From NCBI RefSeq assembly GCF_033568475.1, contig NC_133123.1, positions 15,982,622-16,046,621 on the forward strand: 64,000 nt of DNA, in the 5' to 3' direction. This document shows, one piece after another, positions 23,600 through 35,430 of the stretch. The notes beneath the pieces are model-generated. The model worked only from the letters and a program-made list of their open reading frames with translations. It made no database searches and was not told the origin of the DNA. Source of the DNA: Henckelia pumila (lineage: Eukaryota; Streptophyta; Magnoliopsida; Lamiales; Gesneriaceae). Positions within the stretch are counted from its first letter, which is position 1. Each line of letters starts with the position of its first letter. A program made the translations under genes and the position numbers.

Positions 23600-24942
23600 G
23601 TTTCAAGACTTATTTTCTCGACTGACTGTTCCTAGTTGGGCTCAGTCGAGGTATCTTGCAGATCATTTTGCCTTGTTTTGAATTTCTCGAAAGATATGGA
23701 TAGTTTCTGGTACTCAACTGTCATTTCGTAAAGTGCAAGAATTAAATAATCTCGTGTAAATTCTTCAGAGTTAAATTCAAATACTTGTTCACTGGTAGAT
23801 GCTATCTCGTGATCATTGGCCATTGTACAAGTGACTTCCTCCATCATCGCTTGAGCTCGAAGAGCAGTTGGACTCGTATGAATCACTATCAGTGTCTGCT
23901 CATTTGGCTTTGCTTTCTTCAGCAACTAGGGCTTCATGCTTCTCCTTGGATGGCCGTTTGTCATCTCTAGGGCTTCTTCTCTTTTCGTAGGTTTTCTTCC
24001 CTTTCTCAATTGATCTCCGTTCATCTTTATTTGGTTTTGGACAGTCAGCTATGAAGTGTCATGTTTTTCCACAATTGAATAATGTTCTAGGTTCCTCAAC
24101 TAAGTCCTTTTTTCTGATAATTTCTTCTGTAGGACCCTCCTTGATTATTCCTCATGAATTTCCCAAACTTCCTCAAGAACAGTGACATGAAGTCACTGCT
24201 CAATTTCTATGTTGTCTTCTCTGTAGATATTGATGTTTCTATCTTAACAACGGCTAGAGCTTTGGTCACCTGAGGAATAGGTTTATCTTCTTCTCTTGCT
24301 TTTAATTCAAATCTGTATGCCTTTAGGTCAGCAAACAGAATGTGAAGCTCAAGATTGTTCAAATCTTTTGATTCTCTCATCGCCATGGTTTTGACATCCC
24401 ATTCTTTGGGAAGTCCTCTAATCACTTTTATAATCACTTCTTGGTTTGGGTATGTTTTTCTTAGAGTATTGAGTTCAATAATAATATTGCTAACTCGTTC
24501 ATCGAACTCAGAAATTAATTCACTAGACTTCATCCTGATGTTATCAAACTTCTGTGTTTCCACAGACAGTTTGTTCTCCTTGGTCTGCTCGTTTCCCTCA
24601 CATAACCAAATGAGTTTTTCCCATATTTCTTTTCATGTTTTACACATTTTGATCTTGCTAAATGTGTTTTTGGCAAGGGTTTTGTACAGGATATCTTTAG
24701 GCACATTGTCCAGGTTGGATTTCTTCTTGTCTTCTGTGGTCCACTCATTCTTTGGTTTTTCAATAAATTGTGGAGCTCCACCTGTGATTGCAATAGCAGT
24801 GTTGGCTTTGGTGATGGTAATGAGACCATCAATAATGACATACCACATTCATCATCCAAAGCATAAAGATGTGCTTGCATCCTTATTTTCCAGTCATCAA
24901 AATCCTCTTTGGAGAACATTGGAATTTTGTTGAAGGAAGACA
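23600..24942 (-). pseudogene. SIRE-like copia gag
   Basis: ATG at 24940-24942 opens MSSFNKIPMFSKEDFDDWKI, the typical copia gag start. The frame then shifts at DDECG to reach YVIIDGLITITK. Later parts are ERVSNIIIELNTLRKTYPN and VIRGLPKEWDVKTMAMRESK (24207-24563). Near 24040-24065 a zinc knuckle of the form CGKT-stop-HFIADCP has TGA where tryptophan is usual. The C-terminal acidic part extends to about 23632. Not translatable as one protein. Confidence 0.8.
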
Positions 24943-24981
24943 TTTTGATAAAAAAAGTGTTCAAATACAAGAAAGATCATC

Positions 24982-24993
24982 GCTATGATACCA
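24982..24993 (-). other. Primer-binding site of the SIRE-like copia element
   Basis: On the minus strand TGGTATCATAGC, one base from the initiator-methionine tRNA primer site, two bases inside the LTR end at 24996. Confidence 0.75.
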
Positions 24994-24995
24994 CA

Positions 24996-25990
24996 TGTTA
25001 GGATTGGTTGACTGTAGGGGTGGGGGGTGAATACACTTAACAAAAATTATCTCAACCGATGGTGATAGAACTCAATCGGGTTAGCAACTAAATTCTTTGC
25101 TTTATTGAACTCGATGCAGATTGACAAAAAAGTATATGTGCGGAAGGATATCAAGGTGTATATTCTGAAAAATGAATATGAAAGTAGATGCGACAATAAA
25201 CGAAATAAAGTAAACTAAAAGAAAAACAAAGTCAAATGTTTATGGATGTTCGGATATTTTAAAACTTCTACGTCACCTCTTTTTTCTTCTCGGAAGGATA
25301 GCATTAGAAGACTTTGAATTTTACAATAGCTTACAAAACCTCACTCCAATACTAAGACTTATACACAGATGCATATCTCAACTAGAACTCCTAGTCAACC
25401 CAATACAAAATACAGTCCTCAACTGAATGTAATACACAGAGATTACAACTCGATTACAATTACACAAATTGATCCTTCAATGACCGAATGGAATATGAGA
25501 GTGTGTACTTCGAATTTCTTGATCAGTTTAGCTTGAAAGATTTTGAAAGCTTCTTAGAGAATGTGATAGCACGAGGGTTGAAGAGAACTTTTTTCAACTG
25601 ATCGAAGTGTCTATTTATAGGCTTGGGTGCATGCCAATGGTTATAAATTTAAATATACATTGAAATCCTCAAATTTTTCCCGTTGCACTGTTTGTATATG
25701 TCTTGTCAACATTCTCTGCCAAAAGTACGCTCTGATAAGGCGGCGATCGTTTCAAATGTCCGTGTAGGTATAACTCTATCCGCTGAGGTAAACCGAGTGT
25801 CATTCTGATTAATATTCTCTGGGTATTTAATGATCTGGTTGTGAACTTCAGTTTAGTGATGATGGCAGTCTAGTTGCAGAGAGATAAAATGAGAATTTCA
25901 GCAACTGAGCACTTAGTCTCGGTAGGTAAACTGATAAAATGAGAATTTATGGTGTAATATATTTTGAGACGAGAGAACACTATTTATTTA
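24996..25990 (-). repeat. 5' LTR of the SIRE-like copia element
   Basis: On the minus strand it ends CCAATCCTAACA at 24996. A TATA box (CCTATAAATAG) lies at 25611-25621. The outer edge, near 25960-25990, is a guess because no second copy could be aligned. The portion 25240-25440 is clearly related to the plus-strand LTR at 46945. Confidence 0.7.
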
Positions 25991-26512
25991 TTAATTAGCT
26001 TATTTTTTGGTAAAACAAAATGAACAATAAAATCTTAATGATGTTCACAAAAATTAGCATGAGATCATATCACAGATCAATTTTGTGAGACGTATCTTCG
26101 ATCTGACCCAAATCATGAAAAATATTTTTTATGTATAAAATATTATTTTTCTCTGAAAAAATACCAATTATTTTAATCATATATTATGAAGAAGTATCAT
26201 GTAGTATATGCTTGATTATAGAATCGAACAACTTGCTGTCTTTTGAGCCCTTCTGTATAAATCTATTTACTTTTTCTAATTTGGTCCTTATAAAGTTATA
26301 CTTGCTGAAATAAAAATATCTTCCAGAATCTAGATTGCGTTGTCAAATACAAACTGATTATATGTTACACATGCATGTTAGAAAAACAATGCATATTGTG
26401 CTGAAACATCTAAAGTGATCAGTAAAGCTTGAGTAGTTAGATGAATGCAGATTGTACCCTGATAATGTACACAAAATTTCTCTACATCTTGAATACAAAT
26501 CTGCTTTCTATT
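25991..26512. other. AT-rich intergenic DNA
   Basis: No gene, repeat or element end is supported. This stretch may include the 3' UTR of the UBTD-like gene that ends at 26513. Confidence 0.5.
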
Positions 26513-27059
26513 TCAACTATCTCGTATCAAGTTTGTTGGGTCACTCAAAACATACTTTGGCAGCTCGTATCTCGTGCCTTCTCCATCAAAGCAAACTGTC
26601 ATATCAGGATTATGAGCTATGATCCCTGCATTGTCTAAGATTGCCCGAGCAACAGTTGGATCAGCTTCTGCAGCTTCTCTGAGTGCATCCCAAATTTCTG
26701 TCAAATGCAAATGATAATGATAAGATTTTAAAAATGGGATAAGAGTTCAACATTTTGTGAATTCATGGCTAAATTTACCTTTGGTACCACCATTGTGAGG
26801 AGCAGTGTGCCAAAACTCTTCTTGAAGCTGTATAAGCTGACTCTTTGTAAGTTTTTGTGGATGCTTCCAAGGTTTCGGCTTTCTAATATTTCCAACTCTT
26901 CCTGTAGTAAAGTCACAAATTGTTATATTTGTTATATTTTGAATCTAAAGTTCTGGTTGTTATAGCAAGCAAGCAACTGAAACTTAAAGAGAAATGTGTT
27001 TAAATTGAAGGAATCTCAACATCCTTACCTTTAGTTTGCTTGGATCCAGCACACCCCAT
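26513..27059 (-). CDS. UBTD1/2-like ubiquitin-domain protein, three exons
   Basis: Exons on the minus strand: 27059-27029, 26901-26779 and 26697-26513, with GT-AG introns of 127 and 81 bp. The phases join exactly into 112 codons. The protein starts MGCAGSKQTKG, a likely N-myristoylation site (Gly2, with Cys3). It continues KPKPWKHPQKLTKSQLIQLQ and EEFWHTAPHNGGTKEIWDAL, then AAEADPTVARAILDNAGI and YELPKYVLSDPTNL. This is the conserved N-terminal domain of the UBTD1/UBTD2 (DC-UbP) family; plant members of about 115 residues consist of little else. In animals the family links ubiquitin-conjugating and deubiquitinating enzymes; the plant role is not established to my knowledge. No damage is visible, in contrast to everything around it. 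The start is fixed by the family N-terminus. UTRs and promoter are not resolved. Confidence 0.92.
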
Positions 27060-27569
27060 GCTATAGAATCAAATTTAATTATGCTTTTATCTGTGGAGTT
27101 AGTAGAAAGTGCAGCAAGTGTTCTTGGAAACTGCATGAGAATTTAAGTTGATAAGGCCAAAATTTTCCAATTGTGAAGACATTGATTGAATTTGCTTCTA
27201 GTTGTGGAGTAGTTGGTTGGCTGTCATGTTTCACTCGTGAGAACAATTGTTAGTGTTATCTATCCGTCTCGGTTGAATTTGGGAAGCTTGTGAAGCAAAC
27301 GAATTATGTTGTCGACATAATGTTGTAATTGCATTAAATAATATAAGTACTGTGCCACTTCTGTTTGATAAGAAATCTTAGCTCAACAAGGTCGGATTTA
27401 CGAATTTTGAGTTGTGTATTTTAAGATACTAAATTAGAATGAAAAAAATATTTGATGGCAATGGTCTAATACAAAGTAATCTTTTTATGTCATAGGTCGA
27501 GTAGGTATTTTTTAAAACAATCTTACAAACTCTTATCTATGAGAAGGTTAGCACAACTTGTGAGTCCGT
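27060..27569. other. Upstream region of the UBTD-like gene
   Basis: This must hold the promoter and 5' UTR of the minus-strand gene. I see no clear TATA box, and a 5' UTR intron cannot be excluded. Confidence 0.4.
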
Positions 27570-28440
27570 GACGTCCCGTATTTTTAAACATTTACATGAA
27601 CTAAAATAAATTGAAGGAAAATTTTTCAAATTCAAAATATATAAATGACAACTAAATTTTCGCATGACTCTAACGTGCATAAAAGATTTGAAACAAAATA
27701 TGCAACCCTACAGACAATGGCCGGCTCTCAAACGGGCACGCCAAACTACTACTATAATAGCAAACCTGAACAGATAACTTTAAATCTTAAAAAGGTAGTC
27801 GAAAAGCGAGTGTCAATAAAATAAACTTAGTGCAGGCGAAAAATAATTTATAAAACATTCGTGAAAACCAAACATAAACTATAAAATGAAATAATCAACT
27901 AAAAAGGTTACAACTTAAAATCATTGGAACTCATCAACACGAGACCGCCGTCAATGAAAATACTTAAATCTAACTTCTTTAAAACTGAATTTCAAAGGTC
28001 GTGCATAAAAATAATGTAACAACAAAACGTGAGTAAACGTAATCAAAACTTCTTGCTAAAAGAAAAATGTCAGAGCTTCAAAATTGTCGTGACATGCAAT
28101 GTCATCGCCCATTGGACTCTTTAGCCTTTCCACCAAAGCTTTTAAACATCTCAAATCTAACTGCACCAATCTTGTGTCTAAAGACTTAGCAAAAAACATA
28201 CAGTACATAGCTACTACGCATTTAAAATAAATCGTCAAGATTTGAATGTACAACATTTGAACATAAACATCATGTAGTAAATGACATAAAATTAAACTTA
28301 ACTGAACATAACATAACATAAAAATGTCATATAGTTGTGATGAAATATGTGCATTTGTGGCAACCGTCGTATGGGCACATGTTTTGCATCCGTGATTCTG
28401 ATGGACAAGTCCTGAAACAATAATGTTAAATACGAGAAGC
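27570..28440 (-). repeat. Possible LTR remnant
   Basis: On the minus strand the stretch ends in TACGGGACGTCACGG, resembling the GGGTGTCACA-type ends of Ty3 LTRs. It contains CGTTTACTCACGTTTTG, resembling LTR transcribed regions. No second copy, primer site or clear target duplication was found. The open frame 28056-28442 (-) has no recognisable product. Confidence 0.3.
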
Positions 28441-29362
28441 ATACTAAGCTTTCATTACTCACAACCTTTCTGATACAAGATTTCTTCACATATTTTATTT
28501 TCGAATATTTCATTCCTCAAGCATTCACTGAAGCAGTGGGTTATTTCATTAGGAATCTTTCAAAGGTTGGTTTTGTTTTCTCGAGTGTGTGTGGTATGCA
28601 AATTCAGTTCAGAAGTAAGTGCGTTGTTTTGTTCATTTTTTTGAAAGACGTTGTTTTGTTAATTTCAATTACCTTTACATTTCAAAATTAAGTTTTTGCT
28701 CTCAGAAATAAGAAGCATTCGTTGAAGCAGTAGGTAATATCTCATTAGGAATTGGCCATAAGATATGAATGTGTTTGAATGAATAAAATACAAAAAAGGG
28801 GTCCTTCAATTATGGAGTCGTGTTGGAAAATATTTGCTGCAAATTATGCAAAACTTTAACTAAGTGTGTTTTAAAATTATAATATTTGGAAAATAAAGTA
28901 GCTAGGTAAGCTATTTATTATTATTAAATTTTTTACGATATTTCTTTTGGTAGCATAATCTGAACGAATTTTTTAAGGAAAAAAAACTAAATTTAGATTT
29001 AAGAATTATTCGTACTATATTTTGACACCATTTTTTGGAGTGAGACTAAGTAATGAAGATTGATGGACACTCGTTGTTTATTTGGATGACTTACTGGTAA
29101 TACAAATACCTTTGTTGCGAATTAAATAAGTGACAAAGAGGATATTCCTTGAATTTTCTGATGAAATCAAAAATATATATTAGTTAATAAATTAGTTAAG
29201 AAATTTAACAATTAGGGATCTAGCTTAGTTGGTAGCGCATTCACAGTTCTAGTGTATATGTAAACTAGATAGTCTTTTTTTAGAAAATTTATTTTATTAG
29301 ACTACGTGATTTCATATTATTAGTATATGCTTTGATCAACTATTGTCATTAATTTTGTCAGG
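28441..29362. other. AT-rich spacer left of the mobile-domain gene
   Basis: No gene is supported. A 20-bp stretch near 29217 (TCTAGCTTAGTTGGTAGCGC) resembles a tRNA A-box, but no B-box follows. If the convergent gene pair to the right belongs to one MULE, its left terminal inverted repeat should lie here; I could not identify it. Confidence 0.4.
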
Positions 29363-31556
29363 ATGGCAACAAATCGAGGGTCAGAAGATCCCAGTGTGTT
29401 ATATTTGCAAGCAACACATATTTCATCAACAGTTTCTACAGAAGTGTTGATGAGATACTTCGAGCCAAATGATCAGATAATCTCATTTGGAAATTATATA
29501 TTGACAATGGTTTGCACAGTCGTGTGATGTCATATTTAAATTATATGGGGTTTTATGGAGTTTTGAAGTGTGGGTCTCGAATTTATGATAATCATTTGAT
29601 TAATGCTCTGATTGAATGATGGCGACGTGAAACAACAAACACGTTCCATTTTAGATGTGGTGAAGCAACCATCACTTTACAGGATATTTCAATTATTTAA
29701 GGTCAGCCTATTGATGGTGAGCCAGTAACTGGTATATATGTTTCATACAAAGTTGAAGAGTGACAACATATATGTTTCAATTTGTTGGGATTTACGCCAC
29801 TGGCATCGCATTTTAAAGGCGGTCACTTGTCGATGATCGCTTTAACGAATATTGCATGGCTGCACCTATTTATGATAATAGTCCAGAGATTGATATCGTA
29901 AAATATATCCGGTGTGTAGCAATAATGATTATCGGAGGAATTATGTTTCCAGATTATCAAGGAGGATATGTTAGACTTTTTTTTTTTCAACTACTCCGGG
30001 ATATCGATCGCATCAAATCTTACAGTTGGGGAGGTGCAGTTTTGGCATTCTTATATCGTGAGTTATGCAATGCCACTCGTATAGAAAAATCTATAATAAC
30101 TGGGTCTCTATATATCCTGCAGTATGAAATATTTTGATTATCTAATATCACATTTACATATTTTTAATTTTATTTATTATTGATGACAGATATGTGCATG
30201 GAGTAGGATTAAATTTGTTAACTTTGACTTGAATGACTTATCTCTTATCGTGCCTCAAAATTCAACCGATGAAATATTTCATTTGCTCCTTATGGTACAC
30301 GGTAATATTTAAAAATTATTATCATAATATAAATTAGAACTACATTTTCTCTTATTTTTAATAATATTTTTTATTGCAGGTGGATAAATATGTTTAATTA
30401 CACTCATTCACCGACACATGTTGTTAGAATTATAAGAGATTGTTTTGATCGTATGACTAATGATGACAAGGTGTGTTATTGGATTCTGAAACTCTACAAT
30501 AATGAAATTAATTTTTATATATTTATTAACATTGATTTTTATTTTTATTTTGTAGTTTAACTGGATAGTTTACAACAAAGACGATCCAGAATCATTGATT
30601 CATACGATAATATAATCTGGCGATGCGTTTGTCCTCTGATTTTCTTTGAAATTGTGGAGATTCATCATCCAAACCGGGTGTTAAGGCAATTCAAAATGCG
30701 TCAATCTATTCCAAGGCCTTCAGTTGACAACGATGACGATAACAACATCAGTAGAATCGGTCATCGTAACATAGATTGGGGATAATATCATAAAAATGCT
30801 ATAATTTTTTGGAATAGAAAATTGAATTTTGTTTCCCGAGGTGAACGACATGGCAGATCTAGGCAGACTGATGATGATTATTTTTCATGGTATGAGCGCA
30901 TTACTGTACGCATTATATCGCCTACAGTGACTGGGCTTGGTTTCTGGTCATATCCGTACAATTTAGATGTTTGCGAACAAAATAATATTCCACAAAATTT
31001 TAGTACGCCATCTCCTGATTCACATCAGTCATCATTGGATTGTGTTCCTCCTCGATCATCTGGTTGTTATGACACTGCGGAGCCATCTGATGGATTTGAA
31101 AATGCGGGGCCATCTGGTGGGTTGTACAATACGGGGCCTTCCGGTGGATTTGAAAATGCAGGGCCATCTGTTGGGTTGTACAATACGGGGCCTTCCGGTG
31201 AATTTGAAAATGTGGGGTCATCCGGTGGGTTGTATACTGCTGGTGGATTTGGTAATACGTGGACATATGGTCCATATGTTGACAACGGTTATTAGACTCC
31301 ATTTTGGGAAAATATCCAAAGTTTTACAGATATTCTTAATGTTAACTTGCAGCAACCTGGTCGACGTAATACACTGACGCCCGAGAAAAACGTGGTTTCA
31401 CCTGTAATTTTTCCAGGTTATTCAGATGAGCAACATGAGAGCAGTGAAGAAATTGTCGATGTTTCTGTATTGCGTAGAGGACAACGTAGACGTAGACCAC
31501 CCTCTTGTGGAACCGGTGGTTATTTGTATAATTATAATTTCCATGAGCAATCGTGA
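29363..31556 (+). pseudogene. Plant mobile domain (MAIN/MAIL1-like) gene, decayed
   Basis: ATG 29363 opens MATNRGSEDPSVLYLQ. Conserved blocks of the plant mobile domain follow in order: TNTFHFRCGEATITLQD, GQPIDGEPVTG, FTPLASHFKGGHLS, then YDNSPEIDIVKYIRCVAIMI, FPDYQGGYVRL and SYSWGGAVLAFLYRELCNAT (29856-30137). After introns come RGERHGRSRQTDDDYFSWYE and a repeat-rich tail (30822-31556). Stops replace expected codons at E-stop-WRR (CGA to TGA), after SII, at VEE-stop-Q (TGG to TGA) and at 31293-31295 (CAG to TAG). Relatives MAIN and MAIL1 act in the nucleus in genome stability and TE silencing; transposon-borne copies are common in plants. It converges on a MULE transposase, so it is probably transposon-borne. 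Confidence 0.8.
31085..31245 (+). repeat. 54-bp tandem repeat in the mobile-domain tail
   Basis: About 2.7 copies of a 54-bp in-frame unit encode an 18-residue repeat, GGLYNTGPSGGFENAGPS and variants. Unit starts (TGGATTTGAAAATG type) are at 31091, 31145 and 31199. The region is Gly/Pro/Ser-rich and probably disordered. Confidence 0.85.
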
Positions 31557-32069
31557 TATATATATTGTTGTTTTGTAATTTGATCAAAATATTTATTTTT
31601 CATCTTAGAGTTAATATATTTGCATTGTATTGACATTTAAAAATAAATCAAAACAAAAGTAAATTAATAGACAACAAAATAAGTATTGTTAAAATAATAT
31701 ATATTTTATCAATTATATTTTTTCATCTAAGTTATATATTATTCTATATAAATGACTAATAATAATAATTATAAAATATATTAACGCATTCATACCAACA
31801 ATACCAAATACATATGTTTTATTCAAATACATACATTATTTAACCAAAATTACAAATTACATATATAATTTAAAAAACGCACATCAACAGAATTTTACTA
31901 ACAATAGAAAACTCATATATTATTTAGAAACATTTTTTTGTTGCAGAATTTTTGTCTTCATCCGCATACCATGTTCATCTGATGTTCTTGAAATACAAAA
32001 TATGCAGAATAATTTTTTTAATGTAAAATATATTTAATAAGAAAATATGAAAGCGACAAATTATAATTT
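31557..32069. other. Convergent intergenic spacer
   Basis: About 0.5 kb of very AT-rich sequence lies between the two convergent genes and should hold both 3' ends. Nothing else is seen. Confidence 0.5.
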
Positions 32070-33935
32070 CTACCTGTTTGTTCTTCGTTGTTGTCTCTCT
32101 CTCGCTACCGGCCTATCCATCTCGTTTCTCAATTGAGTCGTTGTATCCCTACCAACTATTCTTCGTTCACGTCTAATCGAGTTGTGTTGCAACTCAAAGT
32201 TAGGTTGATCCCAATATCGTTCATCTTCAAGATATTCAAATCTTCCTTCATACACTGTGAGGTACTCGGATATGTTGTAACATGACTGTACAAGTGTTGT
32301 GGGATCTAACGAGTGCCATTTAGCGGTGCAAATAGCATGAAAACATGAGATGCCGAAAATTGTCCATTTATCACATGAACAATCAGTAGTTGATAATTTC
32401 ACCACTTGCATGTGTTGGCCGTGACTTGGCCTTCCTCCGGTTGCAACCTGAGCAGTTTGCGACAGTATATCATATTTGACAACACGATGTTTGCTAGATT
32501 TTCTTGCTCATTCCTCATATTTTCTACATGCATAATCCGATCATAGTTGATTTTCCTGAACCATCCGTTGACCTTTTGTAATACGTTCAATGAAGTACAT
32601 GTACTGGACACATCTCAGAAGGGACAAATGTACTATTGCAGATATAGGCAGTCTACGAACTCCTTTTAACACACTGTTTAAGCACTCAGACATGTTGGTC
32701 GTCATAACTCCACGACACCAACCTCCGTCATGGGCCATACTCCATTTTTCCTTCGAAATTCCAGCCAAATATCCGTGTGCCAAAATGTTTTTGTTGTTGA
32801 TTTCCTCCATTGTTGCGTCAAACTTACAAATCTGATGTTGTTTCCCTGCTTCCCAGCATAAATCTTTCAAATGCACATCTTTGAATCTGACATTAAAATT
32901 TGAGCAAATGTGTCTCAAACAAAAACGATGCACACCATGTGGAGGTTTAAAATATGGTAGATCTTCAAATGCTCTCACAATTCCCTTTTGTCTATCAGAA
33001 ATTAGGCACACCATTTTACCGCAAACAACATGCCGACCAAAATTCTCCAAGAACCATTTCCACAAATCAGATGTTTCTTCATCAATGATGGTGAATGCCA
33101 GCGGTAGAACCTGATTGTTTGCGTCCAGAGTGAAAACTATCAACATTTTATGCTTGTATTTTGTGTACAGATGTGTACCGTTGACACTAATGATTTTTTG
33201 ACAATGTCGAAACTCATCTGTACACGGCTTGAATGCCCAGAAAACATAGTTCAATGTTTTTTATTTGTTCACTGTTTCTGAGATGCTTCCAATCGACAAT
33301 TGTTACAGGATTATATTTGCACAGAGCCGCATATATTTCGGAAGATGTTACACAGAGCTCTCCTAGGTACCATAAACAATTTCCACTGCACGTTTCGAAC
33401 TCCGCCACGCCTTCGTATACAAGATTTGATATCCATACTTATCTTTGATTGACTATATTATATATTTAATCTCGTACGAAGAATCACATCGTACAATACT
33501 CAATAACGTATTTGCAACCATATCGCTATTCAAGTTATGATGGCCTATGCCAACGTTGGTAGATATACATGTGTGAGGCCCATCATATTTAGTTATTTTC
33601 CAATAACTTGTTTTCTCCTTGAAAGAAGCTCAAAGACCCCAACGACATCTGACTGTAGAAGAATCATTTTTGCATTGTATTTTCCACAGAATGCGTGTGC
33701 TCTCAACGACACGATACTCACGCCTAGAAACTCTGACTGAATAATTCTTCACAGATGCAATCAAATCTTTCTTATCCTTAAAAAATATGTTTACAAATAA
33801 TTCTCCTTTCTCCATATTATAGTATCTTGTTCGCTTGTCAGAAGGTACACTAATGGAATCAGGAGTCTCTTCTTCAAAATATGTATTAAAAAATGATGGC
33901 ACATCAGAATTGCTAGAAAGGAATGGAAGTGACAT
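32070..33935 (-). pseudogene. MuDR/MULE transposase with SWIM zinc finger, frameshifted
   Basis: ATG at 33933-33935 opens the N-terminal MuDR domain (FKDKKDLIASVKNYSVRVSR, TRILWKIQCKN). Next is KHLRNSEQIKNIELCFLG, then a frame change near 33245. The MULE core (33254-32541) follows: VNGTHLYTKYKHKMLI, LPLAFTIIDEET, LISDRQKGIVRAF, FCLRHICSNF and the NMSECLN glutamate motif. A further shift leads to the SWIM finger DCSCDKWTIFGISCFHAICT (CxC, CxH) and a basic tail (32411-32070). The first catalytic aspartate, normally DGTH, is Asn here (NGTH). The enzyme would cut and paste a Mutator-type element; two frame breaks and the lost aspartate make it inactive. Confidence 0.88.
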
Positions 33936-34479
33936 ATTTTCAAAGATTTAAACAATCGCTTTAACTGGGTGTACATAAATTTGTTGTTATGTATAGTATG
34001 TTTTGATCCATCAAATTCATTAATTTTTTACTTATGATAAGAAAAATTACTTTAATTTGCTCAGTTTTATCATCTGATTTCACTTTAATAGAGTTAGCGC
34101 ATCTTGAGCACCGCCAACATCATACCTTTATTTGAGATATGAAATAACAATCAATTTTCTGATGTTGCAGAAATTAGCGAGATTGCTAAAAGGATCGTCT
34201 AATAGAAAAAAAAACATCAATATTTCATTTGATATATTTACTTAAGATATTAGCATTGTTATATATCCGTTGTAACTGCAGTAGAGAGTTTTATTGCGTA
34301 ATTAAAATTATTAAAACATCACTTCGTAATCGCTTGAAAAATGATTAAATAATTGTTTGGTACCGTATGTAGTATTTTCAAAGCATGAAAATTGGGAGAA
34401 TGTTATTGTAAAAAACCATATAAAGTTAATATATGATATTTATTGTATATTTTTTAAAATATATTGAATTCGCCCCTTC
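33936..34479. other. AT-rich spacer right of the MULE transposase
   Basis: No gene is supported. The right terminal inverted repeat of a MULE would be expected here; none was recognised by eye. Confidence 0.4.
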
Positions 34480-35430
34480 TGATCGAAAATTTTGTGTACA
34501 TCACTGCAGTGGAAGGACCCCATGAATCTGAATGGATGTTGTACAAGATGCCCTTGGTTTTGTTGTTTGAAGCCTTAAATCTAATTAACTTACAGCTCTT
34601 CCCAAGAACACAGTCTTCACACAATTCAAACTCTCTTGTCTTGTCTCTTCATAGTAAATTTTGTTTGCTTAATTCCGCTAGTCCCTACCCAATGTCATTG
34701 CCTAATCTTAAGTGTCATACACATGTTTTTATTCGTTTTCTCATCGGTTGGATCAGTTGAACCAACAATGGTTTTTTCCTTCAAGAATGTAGAACCCATT
34801 TCTGTTTGTTCTTGAAGAACACTTCCAGTCTCTGTTTCTACAAAAGCATGACACTATTCATAGTTTGGACTTGCATGAAAAGAATAGCCTGAATCCATGA
34901 CCCAGCCATTATCTTGATTTGTGATGGATGGGAGCAAGACATCAAGTCAACAGACTGATATCCATCGGTGGCTACAGATGGATGCATCCCCATTTTCCTT
35001 GTTCTTTTTCTTGGAATTTCCTTTGTCTATCGTGACAATCGTTCTTGAAGTAGCCTTTTTTGTGGCAAAAAAAACATCTAAATCTTCTTGTTGACTTTGA
35101 ACGAGATCTCTGCCTCAATGATTTTTGTAATCTCTCTTCATTGTTTTTTTCTCTTGCCACTAATCCTTCTTTGTTCACTTCTTTCTCGACAATTCATATT
35201 TTTCGCTCGAACTCCTTCGAGTTATTGCAGATTTCACCTCTGTGATTTTTTAAGATTTTTTTTTCATGTAGCATAGTGTCCATGAAATGCTCGTATGATT
35301 TTGGTAGTGAACTCAGAACTCAGAAGCAAGATTGTGTGATCTACTCCTTCAACTTTTATATGGATGTTCTTGAGCTCAAGAATGATTTTAAGTGGTGTCC
35401 ATGAAATGCTCATATGATTTTTTTCCCTAT
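34480..35430 (-). pseudogene. Ty1/copia gag-protease fragment
   Basis: On the minus strand a zinc knuckle RCFFCHKKGYFKNDC (about 35030-35080) has Tyr in place of the usual His. Downstream, near 34885-34910, NGWVMDSGYSFHAS matches the copia protease site DSG. The basic stretch LRQRSRSKSTRRF precedes the knuckle. A short repeat, GTGTCCATGAAATGCTC, occurs near 35277 and 35396. No LTRs were found; this is an isolated, heavily decayed piece. Confidence 0.65.

Larger units (their letters stand above)
19766..25990 (-). mobile_element. SIRE-like Ty1/copia element, decayed
   Basis: The minus-strand order is LTR (25990-24996), primer site, gag, protease, integrase, reverse transcriptase and RNase H, the copia order. 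The LTR is recognisably the same family as 46945-47881 (shared ACTAGGAGTTCT, GTGTATAAGTC and CCGAACATCCATAAACATTTG). Coding frames are short and shifted many times. The left end is open and may be interrupted by Tek-A. SIRE assignment rests on the polymerase motif [11 protein letters not shown] and the LTR similarity. Confidence 0.82.

Noticed and set aside
28056-28442. Minus-strand 128-codon frame
   Set aside because: No similarity to any family I know, AT-rich codon use, and it overlaps a possible LTR remnant.
29217-29260. tRNA-like sequence (TAGCTTAGTTGGTAGCGC)
   Set aside because: Only an A-box match; no B-box, anticodon arm or acceptor pairing. At most a SINE or tRNA relic.
34468-34480. 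GAATTCGCCCCTT, similar to a cloning-vector junction
   Set aside because: It differs from the vector sequence I know by one base and is not followed by vector DNA; most likely chance.
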